Shown here in pieces: positions 9,990 to 18,899 of a DNA stretch of 64,000 nucleotides (the stretch's first letter is position 1; the number at the start of each line of letters is the position of its first letter). The stretch comes from Tropicibacter sp. R16_0 (GTDB lineage Bacteria > Pseudomonadota > Alphaproteobacteria > Rhodobacterales > Rhodobacteraceae), in the NCBI RefSeq assembly GCF_017743935.1, contig NZ_JAGHRE010000015.1:1-64000 (forward strand). The letters are read 5' to 3'. Under the pieces are notes generated by a model. The model was not told where the DNA came from. It saw only the letters and a program-made list of their open reading frames with translations, and did no database searches. The translations under genes were made by a program, and so were the position numbers.

Positions 9990-11945
9990 ATGTTACGACT
10001 ATTCCTTGCGAGTCTCGCAATCCTCTTGTCATGCGTGACAGCAAGCGCCGAAGAGGGTGCGATACAGCCCCTCTTGCAAGAGCACAAAGAGGTGATTGCC
10101 AAAAGCTCTCGCAAGACCATTGGCCCGGCCATTGATGCCATTGCAAACAGTGGTCTGCCCCAGGCACAGACAGTGCTTGAGACCTGGGCGTCAAAGTCCA
10201 TGTGGATGCGCAAGTCGGATGGTCAGTTCTTTGTTGGTGAAAAGGCGGACAGCAAGAATTATCGCCTGATTGATTTCGATACGGGCCAAGAGGTTGGGAC
10301 TTTCCCCAAGAAAGAGCTGAAGCAGCTTAAACCAAACAGCGGCGTTCGTGCATTGATCGGCACTGCATTGGTCCAGTTTCAGTTGCTGGATGAAGATAAG
10401 GCCAAACGTCAGGCGGCGCTGACCTCGATCCAGCGTGATCCTGAGGCAGCTTTGCTGGCCCCTTTGCGCGCCTCGATTGAACAAGAACCGGATGCAGGGT
10501 TGAAGGCGCAGAAACAGCGCCTGGAGCGGTTGCTGACGATCGGTTACGACGCCGACCCGGCCGCCCGTATTGCTGCCATAGAAGAAATGTCTGACGATCT
10601 GGGCGTCGACGTGCGGGCCACGTTGAACCCCTTGGTCGCGACCACACGCGACGTGGCGCTGGGCACAGTGCCTGAGGGGGTGAATGTCGCCGCGACCCTG
10701 ACACCCGGCGAGGAAGGGTTTTCTGAGGTTGAGGCCTATGACCTTTTGGTGGCCAAGGGGCTTGCGCCTGCACGGGTGACACCAGATGAGGTGCGCCTTG
10801 CGCTGGCCGAGAACATCGAGGGCGGCACCGTGGGGGGCGTTCCGGTTGCGCAACTGGACAAGGATGAGGCTCGCATCCGCGCTTATGCCGCATTGGCCGA
10901 GGCGGGCAGGGTGCCGCCTTTGGTGAACCTGGCGGATATCCAGGCTGCGCTGGCTGCGCACGCCTTCTTTGAAACCTATGCCGAGCCCGCTGCCGAGGTG
11001 ACCACCGCCGCGCAGGACGCGCTCGAGAACATCACGTTCAAGGTCGGTGTGAACCAGACGCTGGACCTGACGCTTGACGCCTTGTCGCTGGCCTCAATCT
11101 ATTTCCTTGCGGCGATCGGGCTTGCCATCACTTTCGGCGTGATGGGTGTCATCAACATGGCCCATGGTGAGTTCATCATGATGGGCGCCTACACGGGCTA
11201 TGTCGTGCAACAGATCATCCCGGATCACACGGTGTCGATCATCGTGGCGATCCCACTGGCCTTTGCCGTGACCTTCGCCGCTGGCGTGGCGATGGAGCGG
11301 TTGGTGATCCGGTGGCTGTATGCCCGTCCGTTGGAAACACTGCTCGCGACCTTCGGTATCTCCATTGCCTTGCAACAACTTGCAAAGAACATCTTTGGCA
11401 CGCAGGCGCGTCCGCTAACTGCGCCGGGCTGGCTGGACGGGGCGTGGGTGCTGAATGACGTGGTGTCGATCAGCTATATCCGTATTGCCATTTTCATCTT
11501 GGCGCTGATTTTCCTTGGCGTCTTTCTGTTCATCATGAAACGGACCCGGCTGGGGCTGGAAACCCGCGCAGTCACGCAGAACCCAGCCATGGCAGCATCG
11601 ATGGGGATCAACCCGGGGCGCGTGAACATGCTGACGTTTGGGCTTGGCTCAGGCATTGCCGGGATCGCCGGGGTGGCGATTGGGTTGTTTGCGAAAGTGA
11701 CCTCGGAACTGGGCAGCGACTACATCGTGCAGAGCTTTATGACCGTGGTGGTCGGTGGCGTTGGCAACATCTGGGGCACGCTCGCGGGGGCGACGATGAT
11801 CGGTTTCCTGCAAAAGGGGATCGAGTGGCTGAACCCGTCGAACACGTTGGCGGCGCAGACCTACATGATCGTCTTCATCATCATTTTCATTCAGTTCCGG
11901 CCTAGGGGCATCATCGCCCTCAAGGGTCGCGCGGCGGGGGATTGA
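9990..11945 (+). CDS. urtB: urea ABC transporter, permease UrtB
   Basis: 651 residues. A signal peptide ('MLRLFLASLAILLSCVTASA') leads a long periplasmic domain of about 330 residues, the usual extra domain of UrtB. A LivH-type membrane domain with about eight helices follows: 'INMAHGEFIMMGAYTGYVVQ' is the conserved cytoplasmic segment, and 'VVGGVGNIWGTLAGATMIGF' lies near the end. It forms the channel with UrtC. Intact; urtC starts three bases after its stop. Confidence 0.94.
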   Translation: MLRLFLASLAILLSCVTASAEEGAIQPLLQEHKEVIAKSSRKTIGPAIDAIANSGLPQAQTVLETWASKSMWMRKSDGQFFVGEKADSKNYRLIDFDTGQEVGTFPKKELKQLKPNSGVRALIGTALVQFQLLDEDKAKRQAALTSIQRDPEAALLAPLRASIEQEPDAGLKAQKQRLERLLTIGYDADPAARIAAIEEMSDDLGVDVRATLNPLVATTRDVALGTVPEGVNVAATLTPGEEGFSEVEAYDLLVAKGLAPARVTPDEVRLALAENIEGGTVGGVPVAQLDKDEARIRAYAALAEAGRVPPLVNLADIQAALAAHAFFETYAEPAAEVTTAAQDALENITFKVGVNQTLDLTLDALSLASIYFLAAIGLAITFGVMGVINMAHGEFIMMGAYTGYVVQQIIPDHTVSIIVAIPLAFAVTFAAGVAMERLVIRWLYARPLETLLATFGISIALQQLAKNIFGTQARPLTAPGWLDGAWVLNDVVSISYIRIAIFILALIFLGVFLFIMKRTRLGLETRAVTQNPAMAASMGINPGRVNMLTFGLGSGIAGIAGVAIGLFAKVTSELGSDYIVQSFMTVVVGGVGNIWGTLAGATMIGFLQKGIEWLNPSNTLAAQTYMIVFIIIFIQFRPRGIIALKGRAAGD

Positions 11946-11948
11946 TCC

Positions 11949-13178
11949 ATGCAACGTTCCTTTATTGCCAAGAACCCGTCTGTTCTGATCTTCCTTGCCT
12001 GCCTTGCGCTGTTCACGCTGATCGTCACTGTGCTGTCCGAGGGGCTTGGCGTCGGCATGATCTCGACCAGTTTCGTCAAAACGCTTGGCAAGACCCTGTG
12101 CCTTTGTCTGATCGCTGTGGCGATGGATCTGATCTGGGGCTTCACCGGGATCCTGTCGCTTGGGCACTTCGCGTTTTTCGGGCTGGGCGGTTACATGATC
12201 GGCATGTGGCTGATGTATGAACGAACCCGACTGATCGTGGTCGAGTCGCTCTCTCAGGCAGAAATTCCCCCCACCAGTTCCGAGGTTGTGGATGCCATTG
12301 GCAACCAGATCTTTGGCGTCGTGGGGTCGAGTGAGTTTCCGTTGATTTGGGCCTTTGCGGACAGCCTGTTCCTGCAATTGTTGCTGGTGGTGCTGGTGCC
12401 GGGGCTGCTCGCACTTGTCTTTGGCTGGCTGGCGTTTCGCAGCCGCGTCACGGGCGTATATCTGTCGATTTTGACGCAGGCCATGACGCTGGCCCTGGCG
12501 CTCTACCTCTTCCAGAACGACAGCGGGTTGCGCGGCAACAACGGCCTTTCGGGTCTGCAAAACCTGCCAGGTGTCGAGGCATCGCAAGACGTGGTGTCGC
12601 TGTGGTTTCTCTGGGCGTCTGCTCTGGCGCTGGGCCTTGGCTATCTGCTTGCCGCCTGGGTGGTTTCGGGCAAGTTCGGTTCCGTCATTCGCGGCATTCG
12701 CGACAACGAGGCGCGGGTGCGCTTTCTGGGCTATTCGGTCGAGACCTACAAGCTGATGATCTTCACGCTGACGGCTTGCATCGCCGCCATCGCCGGGGCG
12801 CTTTACTACCCTCAGGCAGGTATCATCAACCCGGCCGAGATTGCGCCGATTGCCTCGATCTATCTTGCAGTCTGGGTCGCCATCGGTGGACGTGGTCGGC
12901 TCTACGGCGCGGTGATTGGTGCGGCGTTCGTGAGCCTTTTGAGCACCTGGTTCACGGGTGGCCAGGCACCCGACATTCCGCTGGGCTTTTACACGATCAA
13001 ATGGGTCGACTGGTGGCTGGTGCTGCTGGGTCTGTCCTTTGTCGCTGTCACGCTCTTTGCGCCAAAAGGCATGGGCGGGTTGGTCGACCTTTGGACCCAA
13101 GCACGCGCGCCCAACCGCCACGGCGCAGACCTGGGGCCTGATGACGGCGCCCTGCGCGAACAGGAGGCCAGCAAATGA
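11949..13178 (+). CDS. urtC: urea ABC transporter, permease UrtC
   Basis: 409 residues of LivM type with about ten hydrophobic helices. Family segments are 'DLIWGFTGILSLGHFAFFGL', 'GLSGLQNLPG', 'IRGIRDNEARVRFLGYSVE' (the EAA-like loop that contacts the ATPases) and 'GGRGRLYGAVIGA'. Partner of UrtB in the inner membrane. The stop overlaps the urtD ATG (ATGA, 13175-13178). A long antisense open frame covers it but is a codon-bias shadow. Confidence 0.94.
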   Translation: MQRSFIAKNPSVLIFLACLALFTLIVTVLSEGLGVGMISTSFVKTLGKTLCLCLIAVAMDLIWGFTGILSLGHFAFFGLGGYMIGMWLMYERTRLIVVESLSQAEIPPTSSEVVDAIGNQIFGVVGSSEFPLIWAFADSLFLQLLLVVLVPGLLALVFGWLAFRSRVTGVYLSILTQAMTLALALYLFQNDSGLRGNNGLSGLQNLPGVEASQDVVSLWFLWASALALGLGYLLAAWVVSGKFGSVIRGIRDNEARVRFLGYSVETYKLMIFTLTACIAAIAGALYYPQAGIINPAEIAPIASIYLAVWVAIGGRGRLYGAVIGAAFVSLLSTWFTGGQAPDIPLGFYTIKWVDWWLVLLGLSFVAVTLFAPKGMGGLVDLWTQARAPNRHGADLGPDDGALREQEASK

Positions 13179-13915
13179 GCACACTTCTTGAGGTTTCCGG
13201 CGTGTCCGTCACCTTTGACGGCTTCCGCGCCATCAACAACCTGTCGTTCCAGATTGGCGAGGCCGAGTTGCGCGCCGTGATCGGGCCGAACGGGGCGGGC
13301 AAGACAACGTTCATGGATATCGTGACAGGCAAGACCAAGCCCGACGAGGGCAGGGTAATCTGGGGGGAGAAATCGGTCTCGCTTTTGTCAATGAGCGAGG
13401 CGAAGATCGCGCAGTCCGGCATTGGACGAAAGTTCCAGAAACCGACGGTGTTCGAAGATCAGACGGTGCAGGAAAACCTATTGATGGCCTTGAAGAAGCC
13501 ACGCGGGTGGCTCCCGGTTCTGTCCTATCGAGCGAAGTCGGAGGACCTGGATAAGGTGGCCGAACTGGCAAAGGAAATTGGTCTGATCGACGAGTTGACC
13601 CGCAAATCCGGTGAGCTGAGCCATGGGCAGAAGCAATGGCTTGAGATTGGCATGTTGCTGGCACAGGAACCGCGGTTGTTGCTGGTGGACGAACCTGCCG
13701 CAGGTATGACGCCGCAGGAGCGTGAACACACCACTGACCTTTTACTGGAGGCCGCAAAGACCCGCGCCGTTGTGGTCGTGGAACACGACATGGAGTTTGT
13801 CCGCCGTCTGAACTGCAAGGTGACCGTGCTACACGAAGGCTCGGTTCTGGCCGAAGGCAGCCTCGACCACGTCACCTCGAACCAAGAGGTCATTGATGTC
13901 TATCTGGGGCGTTGA
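13175..13915 (+). CDS. urtD: urea ABC transporter, ATPase UrtD
   Basis: 246 residues, LivG-type ATP-binding subunit. Walker A 'GPNGAGKTT' is near residues 35-43. The signature motif is the UrtD variant 'LSHGQKQWLEIGMLL', Walker B is 'LLLVDEPAAGMTP', and the H-loop is 'VVVEHDMEFVRRL'. It works as a heterodimer with UrtE. The ATG overlaps the urtC stop. Confidence 0.95.
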   Translation: MSTLLEVSGVSVTFDGFRAINNLSFQIGEAELRAVIGPNGAGKTTFMDIVTGKTKPDEGRVIWGEKSVSLLSMSEAKIAQSGIGRKFQKPTVFEDQTVQENLLMALKKPRGWLPVLSYRAKSEDLDKVAELAKEIGLIDELTRKSGELSHGQKQWLEIGMLLAQEPRLLLVDEPAAGMTPQEREHTTDLLLEAAKTRAVVVVEHDMEFVRRLNCKVTVLHEGSVLAEGSLDHVTSNQEVIDVYLGR

Positions 13916-13918
13916 AGC

Positions 13919-14614
13919 ATGCTGAAACTGAACAATCTGACCCTCCACTACGGGCATTCGAAAATCCTCAATGGCATCTCGATGGAGGCCGCCCAGGGAG
14001 AAGTGACCTGTGTCATGGGAACCAATGGCGTTGGCAAGACCAGCCTCATCAAGGCGATCTCGGGCACGCATCCACGCTCGGGCGGGGATGTGATGTTGGA
14101 CGGGGAAACCCTGGGCGTGTTGCCCGCACACAGGCTGGCGCACAAAGGGGTTGCATATGTACCGCAGGGGCGTGAGATTTTTCCCTTGCTCACAGTGCGC
14201 GAAAACCTGGAAGCCGGGTTCGTGTGCTTGCCTCCATCCGAGCACTTCATTCCCGATGAGATTTTTGAGCTTTTCCCCGTTTTGAAGGAAATGCAGAACC
14301 GACGGGGCGGCGACCTTTCAGGTGGACAGCAGCAGCAACTTGCGATTGCCCGGGCCTTGATCACCAAGCCAAAACTGTTGCTGCTGGACGAGCCAACCGA
14401 AGGCATTCAGCCCAACATCATCCAACAGATCGGTGAGGTGATCCGACTGCTACGAGACCAGGGCAACATGGCAATCGTTCTCGTTGAGCAGTATTTCGAG
14501 TTTGCCTATGCCTTGGCCGACAGTTTTGTTGTGTTGCGCAGGGGTGATGTGATGATGGCCGGGTCCAAAGCGGATCTGTCGAAAGAGGCCGTCTTGAAAG
14601 GGGTTTCGGTCTGA
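13919..14614 (+). CDS. urtE: urea ABC transporter, ATPase UrtE
   Basis: 231 residues, LivF-type ATPase. Walker A 'GTNGVGKTS', Q-loop region 'YVPQGREIFPLLTV', signature 'LSGGQQQQLAIARAL', Walker B 'LLLLDEPTEGIQPN' and H-loop 'VLVEQYFEFA'. It begins three bases after urtD and is the last gene of the urea transport operon; no obvious hairpin terminator follows. Confidence 0.95.
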   Translation: MLKLNNLTLHYGHSKILNGISMEAAQGEVTCVMGTNGVGKTSLIKAISGTHPRSGGDVMLDGETLGVLPAHRLAHKGVAYVPQGREIFPLLTVRENLEAGFVCLPPSEHFIPDEIFELFPVLKEMQNRRGGDLSGGQQQQLAIARALITKPKLLLLDEPTEGIQPNIIQQIGEVIRLLRDQGNMAIVLVEQYFEFAYALADSFVVLRRGDVMMAGSKADLSKEAVLKGVSV

Positions 14615-14801
14615 AGCAGCGTGCAACGGGGTTTTGGGGATACAGCTTACTTTAGTTGCTCTGAATGATCAATTGATGGCCTTGTGGCTTTCAGCTTCCC
14701 TGCATCCAGCGCAGATCCAAGTTTGGGGCACAACGCGCGTAGAACCGGCCCATCCGGAATGCAAAGGATCTGCGTGCGGGGCAAGATGATCGCAGGGGTT
14801 A

Positions 14802-14924
14802 TACACCGACCTCACCCTGGTTGACGGCGATCCGGTGAAAGACATCAATCTGATGACTGACCCAGAGACCGATCCCACGGTCATCTTGGAAAATGAGGCA
14901 GTCTGCAAGAACACGCTCAACTGA
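14802..14924 (+). pseudogene. C-terminal scrap of an amidohydrolase
   Basis: The plus strand encodes about 40 residues ending in a stop: 'YTDLTLVDGDPVKDINLM' followed by a short segment ending 'ENEAVCKNTLN'. This is the standard C-terminus of metal-dependent amidohydrolases (imidazolonepropionase / Xaa-Pro dipeptidase type: ADLILVDGNP..DI..L.DP....VI..G...KNTL). No start or catalytic domain remains; the bases upstream (about 14740-14800) fit the same family only after frame changes. The rest of 14615-15090 shows no gene. Confidence 0.7.
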
Positions 14925-15103
14925 TCCGTCCTGAAATTCCGGTGCAGTTTTGGCGATCAAAATCAACGGCTTCGTGCAGTTGCTCGGGGCGCGGATCAAG
15001 CCGTGCCGGGTGCTGACGCTAGCAATCAGCATGGTGAGACGCGACACCAATACAAAGGTGAACAGGTGCGGGCAGGGGCCCAGCCAGATCGAGGGAGGAT
15101 GAC

Positions 15104-15567
15104 TTGAGCAACGACGGTGAAAACACTTCTGCGGTCCACGTCGAACTGGATCCGGATCACGAGGATGCGGTCGTCCGGTGGTGCAACCGAATGATCCGTC
15201 ACGGCGTTCGCGTGATGTCGGTTCTGATGCTTGTCATCATAGCTCTGGCGATCATCGATGCCGGGTTCACGACGTTCCAGAAGCTTGTGGAGCCTCCGGT
15301 ATACATTCTTGAGGTCAGCGATCTGCTTGCTGTCTTCAGCGCCGTTCTGGTCGTTCTGATCGCGATCGAGATCTACACAAACATTTCGCTTTATCTGACT
15401 GCTGATGTCATTCACATCAAATTGGTGGTCGCTACGGCCCTGATGGCGGTTGCTCGAAAGGTCATCACACTCGATGACAAGACTTTGGAGCCCGAATATT
15501 TTTGGGATACGCCGCGCTTGGGCTGTCGCTTGGGGTGACCTATTGGCTGATAGCCAGAAAGCCGTAA
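15104..15567 (+). pseudogene. PsiE-like (phosphate-starvation-inducible) membrane protein with a C-terminal frameshift
   Basis: A TTG start with a good ribosome site (gagggagg, 15091-15098) gives 'MSNDGENTSAVHVELDPDHE', two or three hydrophobic helices and the PsiE-family segment 'MAVARKVITLDDKTLEPEY'. After 'EPEY' the frame goes wrong and ends at 15538. One base further along, the other frame gives 'GYAALGLSLGVTYWLIARKP' and a stop at 15565-15567, the expected last helix. The slip is at the run of five T near 15499-15503, consistent with a one-base deletion or a sequencing error. Without the shift the protein loses its last helix. The role of PsiE-like proteins is poorly known. Confidence 0.7.
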
Positions 15568-15644
15568 ATACGGCTTTCGGACGCAGACGCATGTCCAAGA
15601 TCGAAGCGAATTCAATGGTGTTTAGAGAGATCTGACGCGGGCCG

Positions 15645-16268
15645 TCAAACAACGACATTGACCACTGCCTCTGGGCCCTTTGGCCCCTTTGTGAAGGCCA
15701 TGGAGACGGCCTTGGCTTCTGCCTTGGACATCCTTCGGAAAAGGCCGTCTCTGGCGTTGTCGGGTTCCCCATCAACATAGAACTGAGTGGTCAGAACCTC
15801 TCGGCGCCCAACAAAGACCTTCACGTGGATATGCGGTGTGCGTCCCGGGTATCTGGTTGGCTTGATCGTGCGGAACGCATAGTTGCCCGCGTCATCGGTG
15901 ATGTCATGGCCAAACCCCTGGAACCCCTTGTCATAAGGCACCGACCGATCATCGCCGGGATGCAGATACTTTCCGTTTACGTCGCATTGCCAGATCTCGA
16001 TGCGCGCACCTGCTAAAGGAGCCCCCTTGCGATTGGTTATCTGGCCCTTGAGCGTGATGATTTCCCCGCCCGCCTCGCGCACCAGCCCGGCGACCTTAAC
16101 CAGGTCGTTGTCAGTATCCTGCACACGCATGGATCTGGTCGGATAAAACGGACCCTCAGCTGCGCGCGGTGTCATCTCTGCTGCCATCACGGTCCGGGGC
16201 AATAGCAGACTGCCAATGGCAGTCGTGGCTCCGGCCAATAGTGTTCGGCGCGATTTTCTTTGGGGCAT
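15645..16268 (-). CDS. exported intradiol ring-cleavage dioxygenase-like protein
   Basis: 207 residues. The N-terminus 'MPQRKSRRTLLAGATTAIGS' is a twin-arginine-like signal ending near 'VMAAEM'. The mature part has the protocatechuate 3,4-dioxygenase fold: 'AAEGPFYPT' at the start, 'IEIWQCDVNGKY' and 'YPGRTPHIHVKV', the last holding the Tyr and two His that bind non-haem Fe(III). It would open catechol-type rings between the hydroxyls. Being a single exported subunit, it belongs to the bacterial secreted intradiol group rather than PcaGH. Substrate unknown. The genes on both sides are decayed. Confidence 0.82.
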   Translation of the reverse strand: MPQRKSRRTLLAGATTAIGSLLLPRTVMAAEMTPRAAEGPFYPTRSMRVQDTDNDLVKVAGLVREAGGEIITLKGQITNRKGAPLAGARIEIWQCDVNGKYLHPGDDRSVPYDKGFQGFGHDITDDAGNYAFRTIKPTRYPGRTPHIHVKVFVGRREVLTTQFYVDGEPDNARDGLFRRMSKAEAKAVSMAFTKGPKGPEAVVNVVV

Positions 16269-16283
16269 TTTCCTGTTCCTCAG

Positions 16284-16523
16284 TCATTCCATCGCTGCGA
16301 CGACCTGTTCAAACTTGACGATCTTGCCGTTCTGGGCGTGCCACACATGCGCAACCCGCGCGGAGAATTCTTGGCCTGCTGCATTGAGTGTATCATGGTA
16401 ACCCCCGGCAAAGGGAAAACCAGCTGTTTCGATCTCATTCACATCGTGCGGCAGCTGTGGCTGAAGATGGGGTTCTTTGTCTTCAGGTATATCATCTTCA
16501 TGGGTGCTTTTGACATTTTCCAA
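16284..16523 (-). pseudogene. C-terminal scrap of a SnoaL-like (NTF2-fold) protein
   Basis: The last 40 residues ('GGYHDTLNAAGQEFSARVAH' then 'VWHAQNGKIVKFEQVVAAM') match the end of SnoaL-like proteins, where 'FAHVWTVRDGKIVRFEQY' is typical. The first 40 residues of this frame have no such character, and the N-terminal half of the family is missing or frame-shifted upstream. Probably a truncated gene. The region 16524-16676 shows nothing else. Confidence 0.55.
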
Positions 16524-16676
16524 CCGGGGGCTTGCCTGGCTTCCAAGGGACGACCTTGAAATTCATGACATGCGCCATGGCCTGACGGGATGAATGTGAT
16601 CTGGGGCAGGAGGGCGTGGCATCGCCCCCGCCCTCCAGTGTCGTGCGCCAAATGAGTTGCGGCGCAGGTGCGGCGC

Positions 16677-17540
16677 TCAGGGCCAGGATCGTTCGCCTTC
16701 GATGACCTGCGCACCAAGTTTCAGATCGCCCACGTTTTCAAAGCTTGGATAGGCGGCCTGCATCGCGGCGATGAGCTCTTCCGAGCCGTTTGCCTTTTCT
16801 GCCGCAGCCTCAAACGTGGCGACGTATTCCTTGGTAAAGTCGACGATGCTGGCGTCCTCGGCGCTTTCGCCCATCACGTGGCCTGGAATGATCCGATCGG
16901 GGTTCAGTGCAAGAAGCTGATCCAGCGTCGCACGCCAGCTGTCGCGGCTTTCAGGTGTTTGGGTGTCGGCCATCCAGACGTGAATGTTTTCATACAGAAC
17001 AACGCCGCCCAAAACGGTCTTTTCCGATGGCACCCACAGGAAGGTATGAACCGGATCGTGACCATCAAGGCCAACAACCTGCACGGTTTCACCATCCACT
17101 GTCAGGCTGTCACCCTGCAGAACGTCGGGAACAATCAGATCGGTTGGCGCGTTCTCTTTCAGGATCGGACCCCAGAAGTCGTACTTGAGCTGGATGGTCT
17201 TTTCGATGCCTTTGACGGTTTCGGGCGAGGCAACAATTTTGACGTCAGGATAGGCCGCGCGAATGGTGTCCAGGCCGAAATAGAAATCGGGGTCCTTGTG
17301 GCTGATAAAGACGGTTGTCAGGGATTTGCCTGTTGCCTTGATCATGTCGACCAGTTGCTGGGCATCGTCCTTTTCGAACTGTGCGTCGACCAGGATCACC
17401 TCGCTCGGGCCTTCGATCAGGTTTGAGGATACCGGGAAAAGGCTGCCTTCGTTGGGGGTGAAAGAGGTGATGGTCAGATCCGCGGCAAAGGCCGCGGTGG
17501 ACAGCATGAGGGCTGCGGCAGAGGTGAGGATCGTCTTCAT
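16677..17540 (-). CDS. exported metallo-beta-lactamase-fold protein with altered metal motif
   Basis: 287 residues from the ATG at 17540, which begins a clear signal peptide ('MKTILTSAAALMLSTAAFAA'); the open frame upstream belongs to a decayed neighbour. The fold is that of MBL hydrolases: 'SNLIEGPSEVILVDAQF', the first metal loop 'FISHKDPDFYFGLDTI', 'VVGLDGHDPVHTFLWVPSE' and 'DRIIPGHVMG'. The canonical HxHxDH is here H81-K-D83-P-D85-F86, so two of the three His are replaced. It may bind metal differently or be non-hydrolytic. Related proteins are annotated as MBL-fold metallo-hydrolases. Confidence 0.8.
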   Translation of the reverse strand: MKTILTSAAALMLSTAAFAADLTITSFTPNEGSLFPVSSNLIEGPSEVILVDAQFEKDDAQQLVDMIKATGKSLTTVFISHKDPDFYFGLDTIRAAYPDVKIVASPETVKGIEKTIQLKYDFWGPILKENAPTDLIVPDVLQGDSLTVDGETVQVVGLDGHDPVHTFLWVPSEKTVLGGVVLYENIHVWMADTQTPESRDSWRATLDQLLALNPDRIIPGHVMGESAEDASIVDFTKEYVATFEAAAEKANGSEELIAAMQAAYPSFENVGDLKLGAQVIEGERSWP

Positions 17541-17557
17541 GGGGATGCTCCTTGCAT

Positions 17558-17832
17558 TTAAGCGGCCAAGGCCGCGATTTCCTCGGGAATGGAGTAGTGG
17601 GCTGAGATTTCGACTTGGGTTTTTGCGGCGCTGGTTCGTGTCAGCAGGGGAGGGGCACCTTGGGTGCCGAACCGAGCCTGCAATCTCGCGCATGCCGAAC
17701 TGATCTGTGTGGTCGGCGTCGGCCCTCATCCACCGAATGGTCGATGCTGAATACTGCCAATGCATCGATCACCCGCGCGGCGCCGTAGCGCCAGCCGCAA
17801 TAGGTATCGTAGGTGTAGATGAAGCGCATCAT
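17558..17832 (-). pseudogene. decayed DsbA-family (DSBA-like thioredoxin) gene
   Basis: The N-terminal 25 residues 'MRFIYTYDTYCGWRYGAARV' match DsbA-like proteins that begin 'MRLIYVMDPMCGWCYG'; the second Cys of CGWC is Arg. The frame then loses similarity. A different frame just before 17558 gives 'KTQVEISAHYSIPEEIAALA' and a stop, a plausible C-terminus of the same family. The middle (over 100 residues) has been lost. Non-functional. Confidence 0.6.
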
Positions 17833-17928
17833 TGCGGTCTCCGTTTTGGTGAACCACAGGTAAGGCGCCGTCATTGTTGACTAAAGACACGTATCCAAGA
17901 CACAGTGTCAGCTAAAAGATGACGATCG

Positions 17929-18834
17929 ATGAAGAAGCCGAGCTTAAACCGTCTTGAGTATTTTGTTGCCATTGCCGAAGCGGGCACAATCACGGCCGCC
18001 GCCGAAAGGATGCGCATCAGCAAGGCGGTGGTCAGCAAACAGCTTCAGTTGCTCGAGGAAGAGCTTGGCGCCACGCTGATCGTGCGCAACTCGCGCCACC
18101 TGAACCTCACAGAAACGGGCCAATCGTTTTACGAAGCTGCGCGCGCGTCGGTGGCGCAAGCCGAGGAGGCCTTTGAGATGGTCCGGCAGGGGCGGGCCGA
18201 ACCGACCGGTAACCTGCGCATCACTGCGCCCCTGGACATGGGGGTCACCTATGTTTCGCCAGTCGTGGCAGAGTTTCGCACCGCCTATCCGGCGGTCACG
18301 GTCGATCTGACGCTGAGCGACACGCGGTTGGACCCGGTCGAGTCACGGTTTGACATCGCTTACCGGGTGGGCTGGCTTTCCGATTCTGCCAACGTGGCGC
18401 GCAAGCTGGCCGATTTTCAGCAAATTGTGGTGTCTGCACCTGAATTGGCTGAGCAGTTTGGACGACCAGATCATCCGGACGAATTGGCGGCATTTCCCTT
18501 CGTCGAACATAGAGCCCTGCCAAACCCGCTGACCTGGCGCTTTTCAAAGGCGACAGGTGAAAGCACCGAGGTTCAAATGACCGCCGTTCTTCGAGCGGAC
18601 GTCACACCTGCGATCAAGGCTATGGTGCTCGAAATGGCAGGGATTTCCATTCTGCCGGATTTCTTTGTCAAGAAAGAGATTGAAAGCGGCACACTGATCC
18701 GCCTTGTTCCGGATTGGACGCTTCCAAGCGGGGGCATCTATGCCGTCTACCCGCCAACGCAGTTTCGATCAGCGGCCACAAAACAGTTTGCGGAACTGTT
18801 TGCCGCAAGACTTCGCAAGAGTCTGTCTTTGTAA
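17929..18834 (+). CDS. LysR-family transcriptional regulator
   Basis: 301 residues. Winged helix-turn-helix at 1-60 ('LNRLEYFVAIAEAGTITAAA'), linker helix, then a type 2 periplasmic-binding-like effector domain from about residue 90 ('GNLRITAPLDMGVTYVSPVV'). The sequence type resembles AaeR/DmlR-like members. It could control the adjacent exported enzymes to its left or the sulfatase to its right; context does not decide. Intact. Confidence 0.9.
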   Translation: MKKPSLNRLEYFVAIAEAGTITAAAERMRISKAVVSKQLQLLEEELGATLIVRNSRHLNLTETGQSFYEAARASVAQAEEAFEMVRQGRAEPTGNLRITAPLDMGVTYVSPVVAEFRTAYPAVTVDLTLSDTRLDPVESRFDIAYRVGWLSDSANVARKLADFQQIVVSAPELAEQFGRPDHPDELAAFPFVEHRALPNPLTWRFSKATGESTEVQMTAVLRADVTPAIKAMVLEMAGISILPDFFVKKEIESGTLIRLVPDWTLPSGGIYAVYPPTQFRSAATKQFAELFAARLRKSLSL

Positions 18835-18899
18835 TTTGACCCTCGAGCATTGCATCGCCTCAATCGAATTGGGTTTGATTGACGCAAAAAGGCTATCCC

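Noticed and set aside
11649-13184. Long antisense open frame over urtC
   Set aside because: Arg/His/Gln-rich shadow translation without family motifs; urtC on the plus strand is clear.
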